Below, piece by piece: positions 16,759 through 25,132 of a stretch of DNA of 40,445 bases. A program made the translations under genes and the position numbers. Under the pieces are notes generated by a model, which did no database searches, was not told where the DNA came from, and saw only the letters and a program-made list of their open reading frames with translations. Every line of letters starts with the position of its first letter. Position 1 is the stretch's first letter. This DNA is from Candidatus Poribacteria bacterium (GTDB taxonomy: Bacteria; Poribacteria; WGA-4E; WGA-3G), in NCBI GenBank assembly GCA_022825825.1, contig JAJDWA010000047.1:1-40445 (forward strand), read 5' to 3'.

Positions 16759-17571
16759 ATGGCAAAAACATATTCACTAACAGAAGTATCAGACTATTTA
16801 GAACAACAACAAGAAATAGTTTACATACTTGATAAATATACACAACCGATACTGTCAACTTTTGATAACCAAAATCATGATAACATTCCAAATTACTTTG
16901 CCGATTTTGTTATGCACCATATTTTTACAAATATCAGAAACATCTATCAGGACAGTATCTTTATATCTCAAGGATTATTAACAGCCGAACCTTATTACAA
17001 CTCTACATCATTATCGTACACATTACGAGAGGCTGATGAATTCCTAATAGATCTTGCATACATTGTGAACGATAAAGCAAGCAAACAAGGTGATGAATAT
17101 CTCCGCTACTTTATCTTCACCCTTCATCAAGAAATAGAAGTATTAGAGCAAATGGGATTTCACACTAATGTCCAAACAACTAAAGAGATATACGACAATT
17201 TATTATCGGTTTATCCTCACCTAAAACCTACAAATAGTGGTAAATGGTCAAATACTACTCGTAAAGACAAAATTAATCAAGGCTTAGGATTATACATAAC
17301 AACACCCAACTTAACGGACCATATATACAATATTCGTCAATTATTAAGTTCGGAGGCACATGGAAATACGCATACTTTTTATTCATTCACAAGTAAACCT
17401 GAAGATAATATACGTAAATTAAAATCACATTTATCGTATTCTGTTTCTTCATTTCAGGCAGTAATATATACAACTATAAAATACTATTTTGATTTCTACT
17501 TAAATAAACCCACTATCTATTCGGACTTGGCTAAGTTTATACGCGATATTGACGTAAAAATGAACGATTGA
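16759..17571 (+). CDS. Unknown AT-rich orphan protein, possibly DUF5677-like
   Basis: A 270-residue protein that I do not firmly recognise. It is predicted to be mostly helical, lacks a signal peptide and membrane segments, and has the patterns LREADEFLIDLAYI and LLSSEAHGNTHTFY. Those resemble the LLE..IDL.YI and S...H motifs of DUF5677-type proteins, which is a weak similarity. By hand count, lines 16801-16860 and 17401-17460 are 30% and 27% GC, well below most neighbours, which suggests recent transfer. GAGGG and AAAGG precede the ATG. It stands alone between a repeat cluster and the methyltransferase-nuclease gene; defence is a guess from context. Confidence 0.6.
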   Translation: MAKTYSLTEVSDYLEQQQEIVYILDKYTQPILSTFDNQNHDNIPNYFADFVMHHIFTNIRNIYQDSIFISQGLLTAEPYYNSTSLSYTLREADEFLIDLAYIVNDKASKQGDEYLRYFIFTLHQEIEVLEQMGFHTNVQTTKEIYDNLLSVYPHLKPTNSGKWSNTTRKDKINQGLGLYITTPNLTDHIYNIRQLLSSEAHGNTHTFYSFTSKPEDNIRKLKSHLSYSVSSFQAVIYTTIKYYFDFYLNKPTIYSDLAKFIRDIDVKMND

Positions 17572-17667
17572 CAAGTCCATTTTTATTTATTGCGAAATTA
17601 CATTAGACATTATAAAGATATCGTTCCTACGGAACTCAAGAGAGGTTGTGACAGCACTTTGCTATAA

Positions 17668-17756
17668 ATATTGCGTCCGGGACGGGACTAAAGAGGGGTC
17701 TTATGACGTTTTTCTATAAACGATGAAATCGCGGGTTGGAAACCCCGCCTACAGCA
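17668..17756. repeat. Dispersed repeat fragment and REP-like copy
   Basis: At 17668-17697 ATTGCGTCC..GGGACTAAAGAGGGG matches the fragment near 11978-12040. At 17735-17756 CGGGTTGGAAACCCCGCC with TACAG is, on the minus strand, CTGTAGGCGGGGTTTCC and AACCCG, a copy of the GTAGG..GGTTTCC..AACC family. It overlaps the end of the methyltransferase gene by a few bases. Confidence 0.6.
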
Positions 17757-19173
17757 GAGAACGTTCTCCGAATGGCAATGTAGGCAGGTTACCCTCAAAA
17801 TAATCCTGAATCTCATATATCTGCAAGGCTGGGGCTTCCATATTCAAAAACGGATGCCGATAGATACCAGCACGACTCGCCTCCGTCCGCATACCACTGG
17901 ACGGCGGAGATGTGACGACAAACACACCCAAATCCGCACCGTCGTTCTGCATAGCAGTACGGAAATCACGGATATGTCCCAGCGTGTAGCTGCCCCCTTT
18001 CACTTGCGCCACCACACGACCATATTCTTGCTTCCCTTTCACCTTCCCAATAGGAAATCGGAACGTGCCGTCAATCCCACCATCCGCAACCTTCTTCGCG
18101 TTGGATTTAAAGTGAAGCACATGCGTGATACACCACTCCTCAAAACCTTGATGATCGGTTTGGGCGAGTGCAAGTGCCTGTGCTGCGTTCTCCGGTGTGC
18201 CAGCGATAGTGACGCTGTCGCGATGTTGAGGGAACATGCGATCAAACTGTTGGTTCACAGCACCGATAGCGAGGTAGGTCAAGTCAATCCCGATCCAGTG
18301 TCGGTTGAGAGATTCAGCTGCCATCAACGTTGTGCCGCACCCGCAGAACGGGTCAAGCACGAGATCGCCTTCGTTGGATGATGCAGCGATGATGCGTTTG
18401 TAGAGTTCTACCGGTTTCTGTGTGGGATAGCCTGTCTTTTCCTTTGCTTGAGGGTTGAGTTGTTGATATTGCTTTTCTTGCACATAAGTCCATACATCAT
18501 CACAAGTTTGTCCTTCATCTAAATAGTAACGCTTCCCTACACCGTTTACATCATATTTACGACCATCTTCGTCTGTAAACTTATATCTTGCCGGATTCAC
18601 AACTGGTTTGGATTGACGAGTAAATTTAGATTTATCTGATTTGTTGTAGAAGAATATCGTGTCATGCTTTCTGCCAAATGCTGTCTTAGGTGCTGTTCCC
18701 ATTTGATAATGCCAGATAATCTCGTTTCTAAAATGTTTAGTTCCAAAAACAGCATCCAGCATGATTTTGAGATAATGACTCGCAGTTGGATCGCAGTGCA
18801 GATAGAGGCTGCCCGTATCTTTCAATATCCTGTGCATCTCCACAATCCGTATCCCCATCATCACCAGATACGCCATCATCGGCGTTTCTTTGAGAAACTT
18901 GCGTAGTCCCTCCATCGTATCCCCCACCTGCCCACCGACCTCCATGAGAAGTGCATCATAAGCCTCCGCCGCAGCATCACCCCACGTCCACGTATCCGTG
19001 AATGCTTTGACGAGCGTATCGGGTTCGCGTCCCTGGTCATCTCGGAATGGCACAAAGTAATCGCGTTTAGAGTTAAAAGGCGGGTCAGTAGCAATCAGGT
19101 CAACGGATGCGTCTGACAGGTGTTGCATCTCGATATAGTTATCCCCTCGGATGAGCGTGCGGTTTCGGTGCAT
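17749..19173 (-). CDS. DNA methyltransferase (beta class) fused to Mrr-like nuclease domain
   Basis: A 474-residue protein. Motif IV, DPPF (30-33), comes before motif I, DPFCGCGTT (274-282), the order of beta-class N6-adenine/N4-cytosine methyltransferases, with the target-recognition region between (about 150-250). The C-terminal ~130 residues carry an Mrr-type PD-(D/E)XK core: GGIDG (Asp368), then VVAQVKGG (Gln390, Lys392) and GVFVVTSPPSSG. The fusion could modify and cut, or the nuclease-like part could be regulatory. The coding DNA for the recognition region is 30-38% GC by hand count of three lines (18481-18660), against 58% in lines 18301-18360 and 18901-18960, a sign of domain swapping. 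No separate restriction gene is adjacent. Its recognition site is unknown. Confidence 0.85.
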   Translation of the reverse strand: MHRNRTLIRGDNYIEMQHLSDASVDLIATDPPFNSKRDYFVPFRDDQGREPDTLVKAFTDTWTWGDAAAEAYDALLMEVGGQVGDTMEGLRKFLKETPMMAYLVMMGIRIVEMHRILKDTGSLYLHCDPTASHYLKIMLDAVFGTKHFRNEIIWHYQMGTAPKTAFGRKHDTIFFYNKSDKSKFTRQSKPVVNPARYKFTDEDGRKYDVNGVGKRYYLDEGQTCDDVWTYVQEKQYQQLNPQAKEKTGYPTQKPVELYKRIIAASSNEGDLVLDPFCGCGTTLMAAESLNRHWIGIDLTYLAIGAVNQQFDRMFPQHRDSVTIAGTPENAAQALALAQTDHQGFEEWCITHVLHFKSNAKKVADGGIDGTFRFPIGKVKGKQEYGRVVAQVKGGSYTLGHIRDFRTAMQNDGADLGVFVVTSPPSSGMRTEASRAGIYRHPFLNMEAPALQIYEIQDYFEGNLPTLPFGERSLL

Positions 19174-19256
19174 GGCATGTTCCTTTTGTTGTCTTGCTAT
19201 TTTCTGAATGTGTGTGTATTATATCGTAATATGTGTCCATTGTCAATTCTCTTGTT

Positions 19257-19300
19257 CGAGGGGTTTCCTAACCGCCTCGGACATTCAGCCCCAGCGGGGC
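19257..19300. repeat. REP-like hairpin pair
   Basis: CGAGGGGTT-TCCT-AACCGCCTCG (19257-19279) is a copy of the GGTTTCCTAACC family, with a one-base bulge in the stem. GCCCC-AGC-GGGGC (19288-19300) is a second, perfect 5-bp hairpin. The pair lies just upstream of the first long inverted-repeat element. Confidence 0.7.
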
Positions 19301-19310
19301 GACACTCCAA

Positions 19311-19445
19311 TTGTCTGAATCGCGGAATGCACGGAACACGCGGAAAAGACCTCTCATCTAACACCACTTATCAAAACATCAAACTTGCGCGAACACCTCT
19401 TCTGCGCGTCTTCCGTGCATTCCGTGTTTTCCGAGATTCAGACAA
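19311..19445. repeat. Long inverted-repeat (MITE-like) element, copy 1
   Basis: A 135-bp element bounded by TTGTCTGAATCGCGGA and, inverted, TCCGAGATTCAGACAA. The arms extend inward through GGAATGCACGGAA and TTCCGTGCATTCC, so most of the arm length can pair. There is no coding content or transposase. Copy 2 lies at 20800-20924 on the other side of the PIN-like gene. Confidence 0.8.
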
Positions 19446-19596
19446 CAAAAAACCCTGAATGGACAATATAACCCTCACACCAAAACACAAACCGATGTAA
19501 AGGCTTTCCCTTGAAAATGAGGTTGATGATCTGAATCTATAAATTGTATAATTTAACATCAAAGGGAATCCACATTGTAAAAAATAGGAGAACATA
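19446..19596. other. Upstream region of the PIN-like gene
   Basis: No gene is supported. The stretch is AT-rich, includes TATAAATTGTATAATTT near 19540-19556 that could contain a -10 box, and ends with AATAGGAGAACATA before the ATG at 19597. Confidence 0.35.
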
Positions 19597-20757
19597 ATGG
19601 ATGATTTAACTAACGCCCTATTTCAGGGATTAAAAGAGGAAGCGACTGAATCTATAGTAGAAATGGAGACAGCATGTGCCCAATTGATGACAGATTTCCA
19701 TACAAAGTGTCCAGAGGTAATAAAATCTGCTAAGGTTGAAAGAATTAATAGTGTAAAATTCACAGCGTCTTTTTGTGGGAATTCTGAAGGATCCCAAAGT
19801 TGGGAAAAATTTCACAATCAAGTAGAAGATCGCCTGCTTAAGCAGATAACTTCTGATATAGAGAAATTTCTTAATAAGCCTGTTCAGTACAACGACTTAA
19901 AAGAACTCCTTTGGATAGAACGTGAAGACGAAGATAACCAATTGCAAGGAATCGCGCATTGTCCCAAGCAAGAAATCGATAAGGTGCGTCAAGAGTGTGA
20001 TGATTTTCGAGTTCAAAGTGTAACAATGTACCGAGACATGATTAGGCAAACTACGATTGAGAACGCCCGTAATATTAACCAGATTGTTTTACCAAGTATT
20101 TGTATGACGCTAAGTTTCCCTACCTCTAAGACGCTAAATTTTTTAAGGTATCGTGAGAAAGCAGGTGAAGTAAAGGAACAGTTTATCTATAGTCTACCCT
20201 CAGTGACGTTAGACACTGACGTGTTTCTTAAAATGAAAAGGGGAGAATCTATGGGAATGATGGAATTTCGAAAGAAATTTTTGGTGGATTTAGCGGTTAC
20301 ACAGCGAATCCGTGAAGATATTCCACTACGTCCAGACGAAGAACAGCTTCTTTTTGATGCCTACATCAGAAAAATTCCTTCTATTATGCGGTACAGTTTT
20401 GACAGCAGAGCGCAACGATTTCTTATAAATCCAAAGTTCAATAAACCAGGGTGTACTGAGTTTCTAAAATTTACTGAGTCAATTGTTAACGATTACTTTA
20501 AACCAAGAGGTGAAACGCCTCCAGAATATCTGGACTGGGATCATCTCCATGCTCATTACTTGTCTGGGCGAGATATTTTTCTGACTGATGATAAAAAAAT
20601 TCTTAGTATTGACGCTCAGTTAAAAGAATTCGGTATTACCGTAATGAGCTTTGATAAATTCTTAGATTTGTATGAAAGTAATGATGATCTAATCAGGACT
20701 TATTGGAAAATTAACTCCATAGATGGTGTAAGTGATATCATTTATGATTGGGATTAA
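19597..20757 (+). CDS. Unknown protein with a C-terminal PIN-like domain
   Basis: A 386-residue soluble protein. Residues about 200-360 look like a PIN nuclease fold: VTLDTDVFL (Asp206, Asp208) as the first strand, YLDWDHLHAHYLSGRDIFLTDDKKIL (Asp313 or Asp315, Asp331 and Asp332) as the centre, and FGITVMSFDKFL as the last strand and helix. The N-terminal 200 residues are charged and helical with no family I can name. PIN toxins are usually about 130 residues with an antitoxin next door; this one is long and alone, so a stand-alone RNase or defence effector is more likely than a VapC. GGAGA precedes the ATG. Two inverted-repeat elements flank the gene. Confidence 0.7.
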   Translation: MDDLTNALFQGLKEEATESIVEMETACAQLMTDFHTKCPEVIKSAKVERINSVKFTASFCGNSEGSQSWEKFHNQVEDRLLKQITSDIEKFLNKPVQYNDLKELLWIEREDEDNQLQGIAHCPKQEIDKVRQECDDFRVQSVTMYRDMIRQTTIENARNINQIVLPSICMTLSFPTSKTLNFLRYREKAGEVKEQFIYSLPSVTLDTDVFLKMKRGESMGMMEFRKKFLVDLAVTQRIREDIPLRPDEEQLLFDAYIRKIPSIMRYSFDSRAQRFLINPKFNKPGCTEFLKFTESIVNDYFKPRGETPPEYLDWDHLHAHYLSGRDIFLTDDKKILSIDAQLKEFGITVMSFDKFLDLYESNDDLIRTYWKINSIDGVSDIIYDWD

Positions 20758-20799
20758 GTAGGTAGAGAATTTTGAATTTTCTGCTTATATGTGGAGGGC

Positions 20800-20924
20800 T
20801 GTCTGAATCTCGGAAATAAGAGGTATTTTGGTCGTGGCAGTATATTTTGTGAAAGTGATTTTGGGATGTGCAATAGCCTCCTCTGTGTTTTCTGTGTTCT
20901 CCGCGCTTTCCGCGATTCAGACAA
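20800..20924. repeat. Long inverted-repeat (MITE-like) element, copy 2
   Basis: A 125-bp element starting TGTCTGAATCTCGGAAA and ending TTTCCGCGATTCAGACAA, the same termini as copy 1 with a different interior. A run of CTGTGTTTTCTGTGTTCTCCG makes one arm, which no longer pairs well with the other, so this copy is more decayed. Confidence 0.8.
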
Positions 20925-21256
20925 TATAGCAATCAGCAGTCAAAATCCCAAAAAACAACGCATTACCTCAAAACATTCCTGAAACGTATTGGATATATAT
21001 TGTTCCAAATTTCACAAAACCTTCCAACCGCCCTAAACACATGTTATAATAATACCACTCTGAAAACTAAAACACAAAAACCGAAAAAAAACAACTAAAA
21101 CCTTCTTTTATTCTTAACACATGTTCGAAAATACATGGCAAAATCTTTACACACCCGCATAAAACAGTAGCTTTGTACCCATACTGAAAGTTAAAGCGTT
21201 AAAATTACAGGTGAAGTTATATCTAAAAATACTCACAAATAAAAATGGAGTTAAAA
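20925..21256. other. AT-rich intergenic region before the PorV-like gene
   Basis: No gene is supported. The word ACACATGTT occurs twice (about 21036 and 21118), TATAATAAT near 21045 could hold a -10 box, and GGAG at 21247-21250 is the ribosome site for the ATG at 21257. Confidence 0.4.
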
Positions 21257-23176
21257 ATGAGAATTAAAACACTCGTTATAGTCAGTTTTGTAGTGTTTAT
21301 GTTAGGAAATATAATGGTTACAGAGGGCTCTTCTGGCATAGACCATCGCGATATTTTTGTAGGCGCAAGTGCGCGAGCAGTCGGTATGGGCAGTGCTTTC
21401 ACAGCGGGGCCCTCAGCAAATAACGGATTTTTGTGGAATCCCTCTTCGCTGGGATTTATGAATGGATTAGAGGTGAACATGGGGGGGATTCCGTTTTCAG
21501 GTCCAGATCAGGCGTTTTCGTTAGCAGCAAATCCTAACACGCTTGGGCTAACAGATAAGAATATAGGAAATCTGTCTATAGCATCTTGGTTCAATGGATG
21601 GAACAATAATAACAGTGAATCTACTAAGATTGTGCTTTTTGGATACGGTTTAGCATTAGGTGAACAAGCATCAGCCGGCGCGAATTTGCGCTACTATCGG
21701 AACAACACGCTAATTAGGACGAATTACCTGTGGAGTGTGGATATCGGGGCGCAGTTCACCTATCCGTTGGAAGAGTTGGGCGATTCGGTGACGGTAGGTA
21801 TGAATCTGTCCGAGCTAAGCAATGGAATTCGGGAAGATGGAACGCTTATTGAAAGTTTACCTTTAGCTGCACGTTTCGGGACAACATATCGCCCAGACAT
21901 TGCGACTTTGTTATCAGCAGATATTGTTATTCGCGGACAGAATGATGTGAGTTGGGGCGAACGACTTCGGCTGCACCTTGGTGCAGAACGTTGGTTCTTG
22001 AACAACCATTTTGGCGTGCGTGTAGGGTATACAGCACTAACCGCATCTGACAAATTCGGTGCCGGTGAATGGACTCAAGGGATAAGTTTTCGGAATTCAG
22101 CAGGACAGTTGGATTATGCTCACGTTAGGGGCGGTGAATTAGCCCAAAGTCTGCATTGGATTTCAGCAACATTGCGGTGGGGTGGAAAAGGAAGAAATTT
22201 CGTTAATACTTCCGAACCTACAACACCTGACACGATGGCAAAACGTAAAGATATTCCTAAAACAGACACAACACCACCGATTTTGATGCCGAAAACGCTT
22301 CAGCCTGATGTGGGAGGGGAAGTGTCTTCAGATGAATTACAACTCTCTGAATCCGCAATTTCACCGAACAGTGACGGCATCGGAGATACTATCACATTCC
22401 GTTTTAAGGTTAGAGCGACTGACAAATGGAAATTGACACTCCGTGATGCGTATACCGAACAGGTTTGGGAAAAATCTGGGACCGGGTCTCCTGTAAACGG
22501 AGTTGTCTGGAACGGAATGGGAAACAATGGCAAACTGGTGCCTGATGGGGATTACGTGGCGCAACTGTATATCATTGATGGAACAAGCACACCACATCTC
22601 ATAAACAGCAAAAAGGTAACGGTTGATCTGATTCCAGCAAAGTTAGAAATCTCTAAGGAAACACCGGGAACCGTCGGTGTAAAAGTGTGGGATATCAACG
22701 CTATTGCTAATTGGAAACTTGAGATTTTTGATACAAGTAATAAGTTAGTTGAAAAAAGCGAAGGTGAAGGTTCACCCCCAAAAACAGTAGTTTTGACAAA
22801 AATTCCACAGTTAGCATCAACAACGTACAAATTTACATTGAGCGTTAAAGATATTGCTGGTAATCAAAGTGTGCAGCAGGCACAGTTGCAATTCGGCAAT
22901 GGAACAGGTATCGGAACTCAGGAAGTACCTACTACTCCTAATCTAACCCTGATGGTTGGATCTTTTGCTGAGCGGCGCAATGCCGATGTGTTAGCTGAGA
23001 ATCTACGACGTTTATACCCGAATGAGAAGATAAAGATATACACAGCGGCGGTTAATGGAACGACAGTACATCGGGTGACAGTTGGAGAATTTGTGGTACG
23101 ATCAGATGCATCAGGACTCAAACAGCAAATTCAGGAGTCACAAGGCGTTGAACCTGTGCTGATTACACCGCAATAG
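21257..23176 (+). CDS. PorV-like outer-membrane barrel with FlgD-type Ig and SPOR domains
   Basis: A 639-residue exported protein with a signal peptide in the first ~25 residues. It then shows the PorV/PorQ (UPF0164) opening: DIFVGASARAVGMGSAFTA..NNGFLWNPSSLGFM. The barrel part runs to about residue 310 (HWISATLRWGG). Then come FlgD/CHU_C-like Ig segments (SPNSDGIGDTITFRFKV; VWNGMGNNGKLVPDGDYVAQL) and a second related segment. The final 75 residues look like a SPOR domain (LTLMVGSFAERRNADVLAENLRR...HRVTVGEF), which binds denuded peptidoglycan glycans. That would link the outer membrane to septal or remodelled wall. GGAG lies 6 bases before ATG 21257, preferred over the ATG at 21245. No gliding or type IX secretion genes are nearby. 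Confidence 0.75.
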   Translation: MRIKTLVIVSFVVFMLGNIMVTEGSSGIDHRDIFVGASARAVGMGSAFTAGPSANNGFLWNPSSLGFMNGLEVNMGGIPFSGPDQAFSLAANPNTLGLTDKNIGNLSIASWFNGWNNNNSESTKIVLFGYGLALGEQASAGANLRYYRNNTLIRTNYLWSVDIGAQFTYPLEELGDSVTVGMNLSELSNGIREDGTLIESLPLAARFGTTYRPDIATLLSADIVIRGQNDVSWGERLRLHLGAERWFLNNHFGVRVGYTALTASDKFGAGEWTQGISFRNSAGQLDYAHVRGGELAQSLHWISATLRWGGKGRNFVNTSEPTTPDTMAKRKDIPKTDTTPPILMPKTLQPDVGGEVSSDELQLSESAISPNSDGIGDTITFRFKVRATDKWKLTLRDAYTEQVWEKSGTGSPVNGVVWNGMGNNGKLVPDGDYVAQLYIIDGTSTPHLINSKKVTVDLIPAKLEISKETPGTVGVKVWDINAIANWKLEIFDTSNKLVEKSEGEGSPPKTVVLTKIPQLASTTYKFTLSVKDIAGNQSVQQAQLQFGNGTGIGTQEVPTTPNLTLMVGSFAERRNADVLAENLRRLYPNEKIKIYTAAVNGTTVHRVTVGEFVVRSDASGLKQQIQESQGVEPVLITPQ

Positions 23177-23184
23177 TGAAATCT

Positions 23185-23272
23185 AAAATATGTGAACACT
23201 CCCCTGGTAGATGCGGTTTCCTAACCGCATCTATGAGACTAAATCAACACGGTTCGGTTAGGAAACCGAACC
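23185..23272. repeat. Two REP-like hairpins between convergent genes
   Basis: AAAATATGTGAACACT...GGTAGATGCGG matches the 16319-16358 copy. GATGCGGTT and AACCGCATC form a 9-bp stem around TCCT (23210-23231). GGTTCGGTT and AACCGAACC form a second 9-bp stem around AGGA (23251-23272), in the opposite orientation. They lie between two convergent stops (23176 and 23301) and may act as a bidirectional terminator, although neither is followed by a T-run. Confidence 0.85.
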
Positions 23273-23300
23273 TACCTTGGTTTTACTATAAGGAAAGTCC

Positions 23301-24140
23301 TTATATTTTATAGAATTCTAAAGCGTTCTGGTAGAAAAATAGCTCTTTCTCTGCATCGGACGCATCGTCAATAGCAGAGAGAAGTGCTTCTAACCACTCA
23401 TGATATTTAGCAGCTAAGGTGCAGACGGGCCAATCGCTACCAAACATGAGTCGGTCAAAACCAAAAACTTCTACAAGATGTCGGATGTAAGGTTTGAGTT
23501 CTTCAGCTTTCCAGTTTTCGCTGGCAGTTGTTACAATACCTGATACTTTACAGTAGACATTTTCAAAGGCGGCGAGTTCGCGCATGTGGGTTGCCCACGG
23601 TTCGAACTCTTCGTCTTTTATATTTGGTCCACCGCAATGGTTGACTGCATGCGTGATGTTTGGTGTAGCTTGAACCAATTTTATGGCAGCAGGGAGTTGG
23701 TCATGTTTAGCGCAGAGTTCAAAAGAGAGGTTATAGTTCGCTAACAATTGGACACCGTGAATCAATTCAGGAGTCGCATAGAATTGGTTGTCTGGATGGT
23801 GCCATGCCATCCGACGGATACCTACAACAAGGTCATACGTTGCAAGTTGTTCAAGGGTAGCTTCGGCGTCTGGTTTTTCCAGTGGTGCAGCAGCGGCAAT
23901 AGCGCCTATCATTCCATCTGTTTCTGCAATGTGCGTTAGCCATTCCACCTCTTGGACAACGTGCGTTTCAGCAGGGTCACCTTCCACGTGAACCGATTTG
24001 ACAACGTTTATATCTCCGATGGCATCACGATAATCCTGCGGTGTATATTGCTGCCGCAGAAGATCAAATCCATCTAACCACGGATATTCTAAATTGGAGG
24101 TATCCCAGAGGTGCTGGTGGGTATCAATAATTTTGAGCAT
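23301..24140 (-). CDS. Amidohydrolase-2 family (COG3618-type) hydrolase
   Basis: A 279-residue TIM-barrel metal hydrolase of the family that includes L-fuconolactonase and 2-pyrone-4,6-dicarboxylate lactonase. The N-terminal DTHQHLWD gives the HxH metal ligands (His8, His10). THAVNHCGGPN has a further His, and MFGSDWPVC has the conserved Asp near the C-terminus. The length is normal and there is no signal peptide, so it is cytoplasmic. The natural substrate, probably a lactone or sugar derivative, cannot be told from sequence. It is transcribed alone from a near-consensus promoter, with AAGGAAACCT before the ATG. Confidence 0.85.
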   Translation of the reverse strand: MLKIIDTHQHLWDTSNLEYPWLDGFDLLRQQYTPQDYRDAIGDINVVKSVHVEGDPAETHVVQEVEWLTHIAETDGMIGAIAAAAPLEKPDAEATLEQLATYDLVVGIRRMAWHHPDNQFYATPELIHGVQLLANYNLSFELCAKHDQLPAAIKLVQATPNITHAVNHCGGPNIKDEEFEPWATHMRELAAFENVYCKVSGIVTTASENWKAEELKPYIRHLVEVFGFDRLMFGSDWPVCTLAAKYHEWLEALLSAIDDASDAEKELFFYQNALEFYKI

Positions 24141-24182
24141 AGGTTTCCTTCCAAGTTTCCTATAATGCTTTTTCTGTTGGTT

Positions 24183-24210
24183 ATTATACCATACAAAATC
24201 GGATTGTCAA
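24183..24210 (-). promoter_or_regulatory. Consensus sigma-70 promoter of the amidohydrolase gene
   Basis: On the minus strand TTGACA (complement of 24205-24210) and TATAAT (complement of 24183-24188) both match the consensus at all six bases, with a 16-bp spacer. The start codon is 43 bases downstream of the -10 box. Confidence 0.8.
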
Positions 24211-24255
24211 AGATAATCTCCAGAACAGAACAAGCCAATGTTCCTAAACAAAAGA

Positions 24256-24284
24256 TTGTAAAATCGATAATTTTATGTTAATAT
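24256..24284 (+). promoter_or_regulatory. Candidate promoter of the ABC-2 permease gene
   Basis: TTGTAA (24256-24261) and TAATAT (24279-24284) are 17 bp apart, with the inverted repeat TAAAAT/ATTTTA (24259-24275) between them. The -10 matches only 4 of 6, so this is tentative. The same TTGTAAAAT word precedes the tolC promoter. Confidence 0.4.
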
Positions 24285-24320
24285 GGTACATAGAACATTA
24301 AACCAATTGAAAGACTATAA

Positions 24321-25112
24321 ATGACTGTCAATTCTAATTCATTTCCTGCCTATTTTGCACTATTTAAACTGACACTTCGCCAGTTGTTCTGGAGTCGACG
24401 CGGACTTTTAATCCTAATTGGAGGCGTGCTGCCGCTTGTCATCGCGCTTGTGTTTCGGTTCAAGGTGCGAGGCACAACAAGTGTAAACACTTTTATTCCG
24501 TACATTACGTTTATCTTATATGGATTTTTGACGAATTTGTGCGCGATATTTTACGGTTCGGCAATCGTCTCAGATGAGATTGATGGCAGAGGCTTGACAT
24601 ATCTTCAAATGCGACCACTCCGTAAACCGTTGATTCTGCTTAGCAAATTTGCGGCATACATGATAGGCACTGTTGTCCTCATCGGCATATCCCATTTACT
24701 GTTAACAGGTATTATGGAGACACATCCAAAACTAAAAGATCGTTTGCTGATGGTAGGGATGAGTTTCTATTATACAGGCGCACTATCGTTAGGATTGTTA
24801 GCCTACGGAGCGTTCGCGGTACTTCTGTCTGTGAGGTTTAAGCATCCAGTTCTATGGGGATTACTCTTCGTGTTCGGTTGGGAACGGATTACGATTTTTC
24901 CTCCGATGCCAATAGGAATTAAGCGGATTTCATTAACGCATTACCTTATGACGCTGTTTCCAGGTTTCAAATTACAACGGAACATGCTTGATGATTTGTT
25001 AGGAGATACGCCGCCAGCAGCGTGGGTAGCAGCGTTAGTAATCTGCTTGCTAACGGCAGGAGCAATGTGGCTTGCTATCCGAATTTTTCGAGAACGAGAG
25101 TATTTGATGTAG
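24321..25112 (+). CDS. ABC-2 type transporter permease
   Basis: A 263-residue integral membrane protein with about six hydrophobic segments (near residues 25-45, 60-80, 110-130, 150-170, 175-190 and 235-255), matching the ABC-2 permease layout. The DEIDGRGLTYLQMRPLRKPLILLSK stretch between the second and third helices is typical of these permeases. No ATPase gene is adjacent, so its partner must lie elsewhere or be lost. The substrate is unknown. The ribosome site is weak (GAAAG). Confidence 0.75.
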   Translation: MTVNSNSFPAYFALFKLTLRQLFWSRRGLLILIGGVLPLVIALVFRFKVRGTTSVNTFIPYITFILYGFLTNLCAIFYGSAIVSDEIDGRGLTYLQMRPLRKPLILLSKFAAYMIGTVVLIGISHLLLTGIMETHPKLKDRLLMVGMSFYYTGALSLGLLAYGAFAVLLSVRFKHPVLWGLLFVFGWERITIFPPMPIGIKRISLTHYLMTLFPGFKLQRNMLDDLLGDTPPAAWVAALVICLLTAGAMWLAIRIFREREYLM

Positions 25113-25132
25113 AAATAGGGAAATGTAAAAAT

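Noticed and set aside
19120..19458. 112-codon frame through inverted-repeat element 1
   Set aside because: It crosses the REP-like hairpins and the inverted repeat; coding is not plausible there.
20791..20982. Small frame through inverted-repeat element 2
   Set aside because: It is a by-product of the repeat sequence, with no ribosome site.
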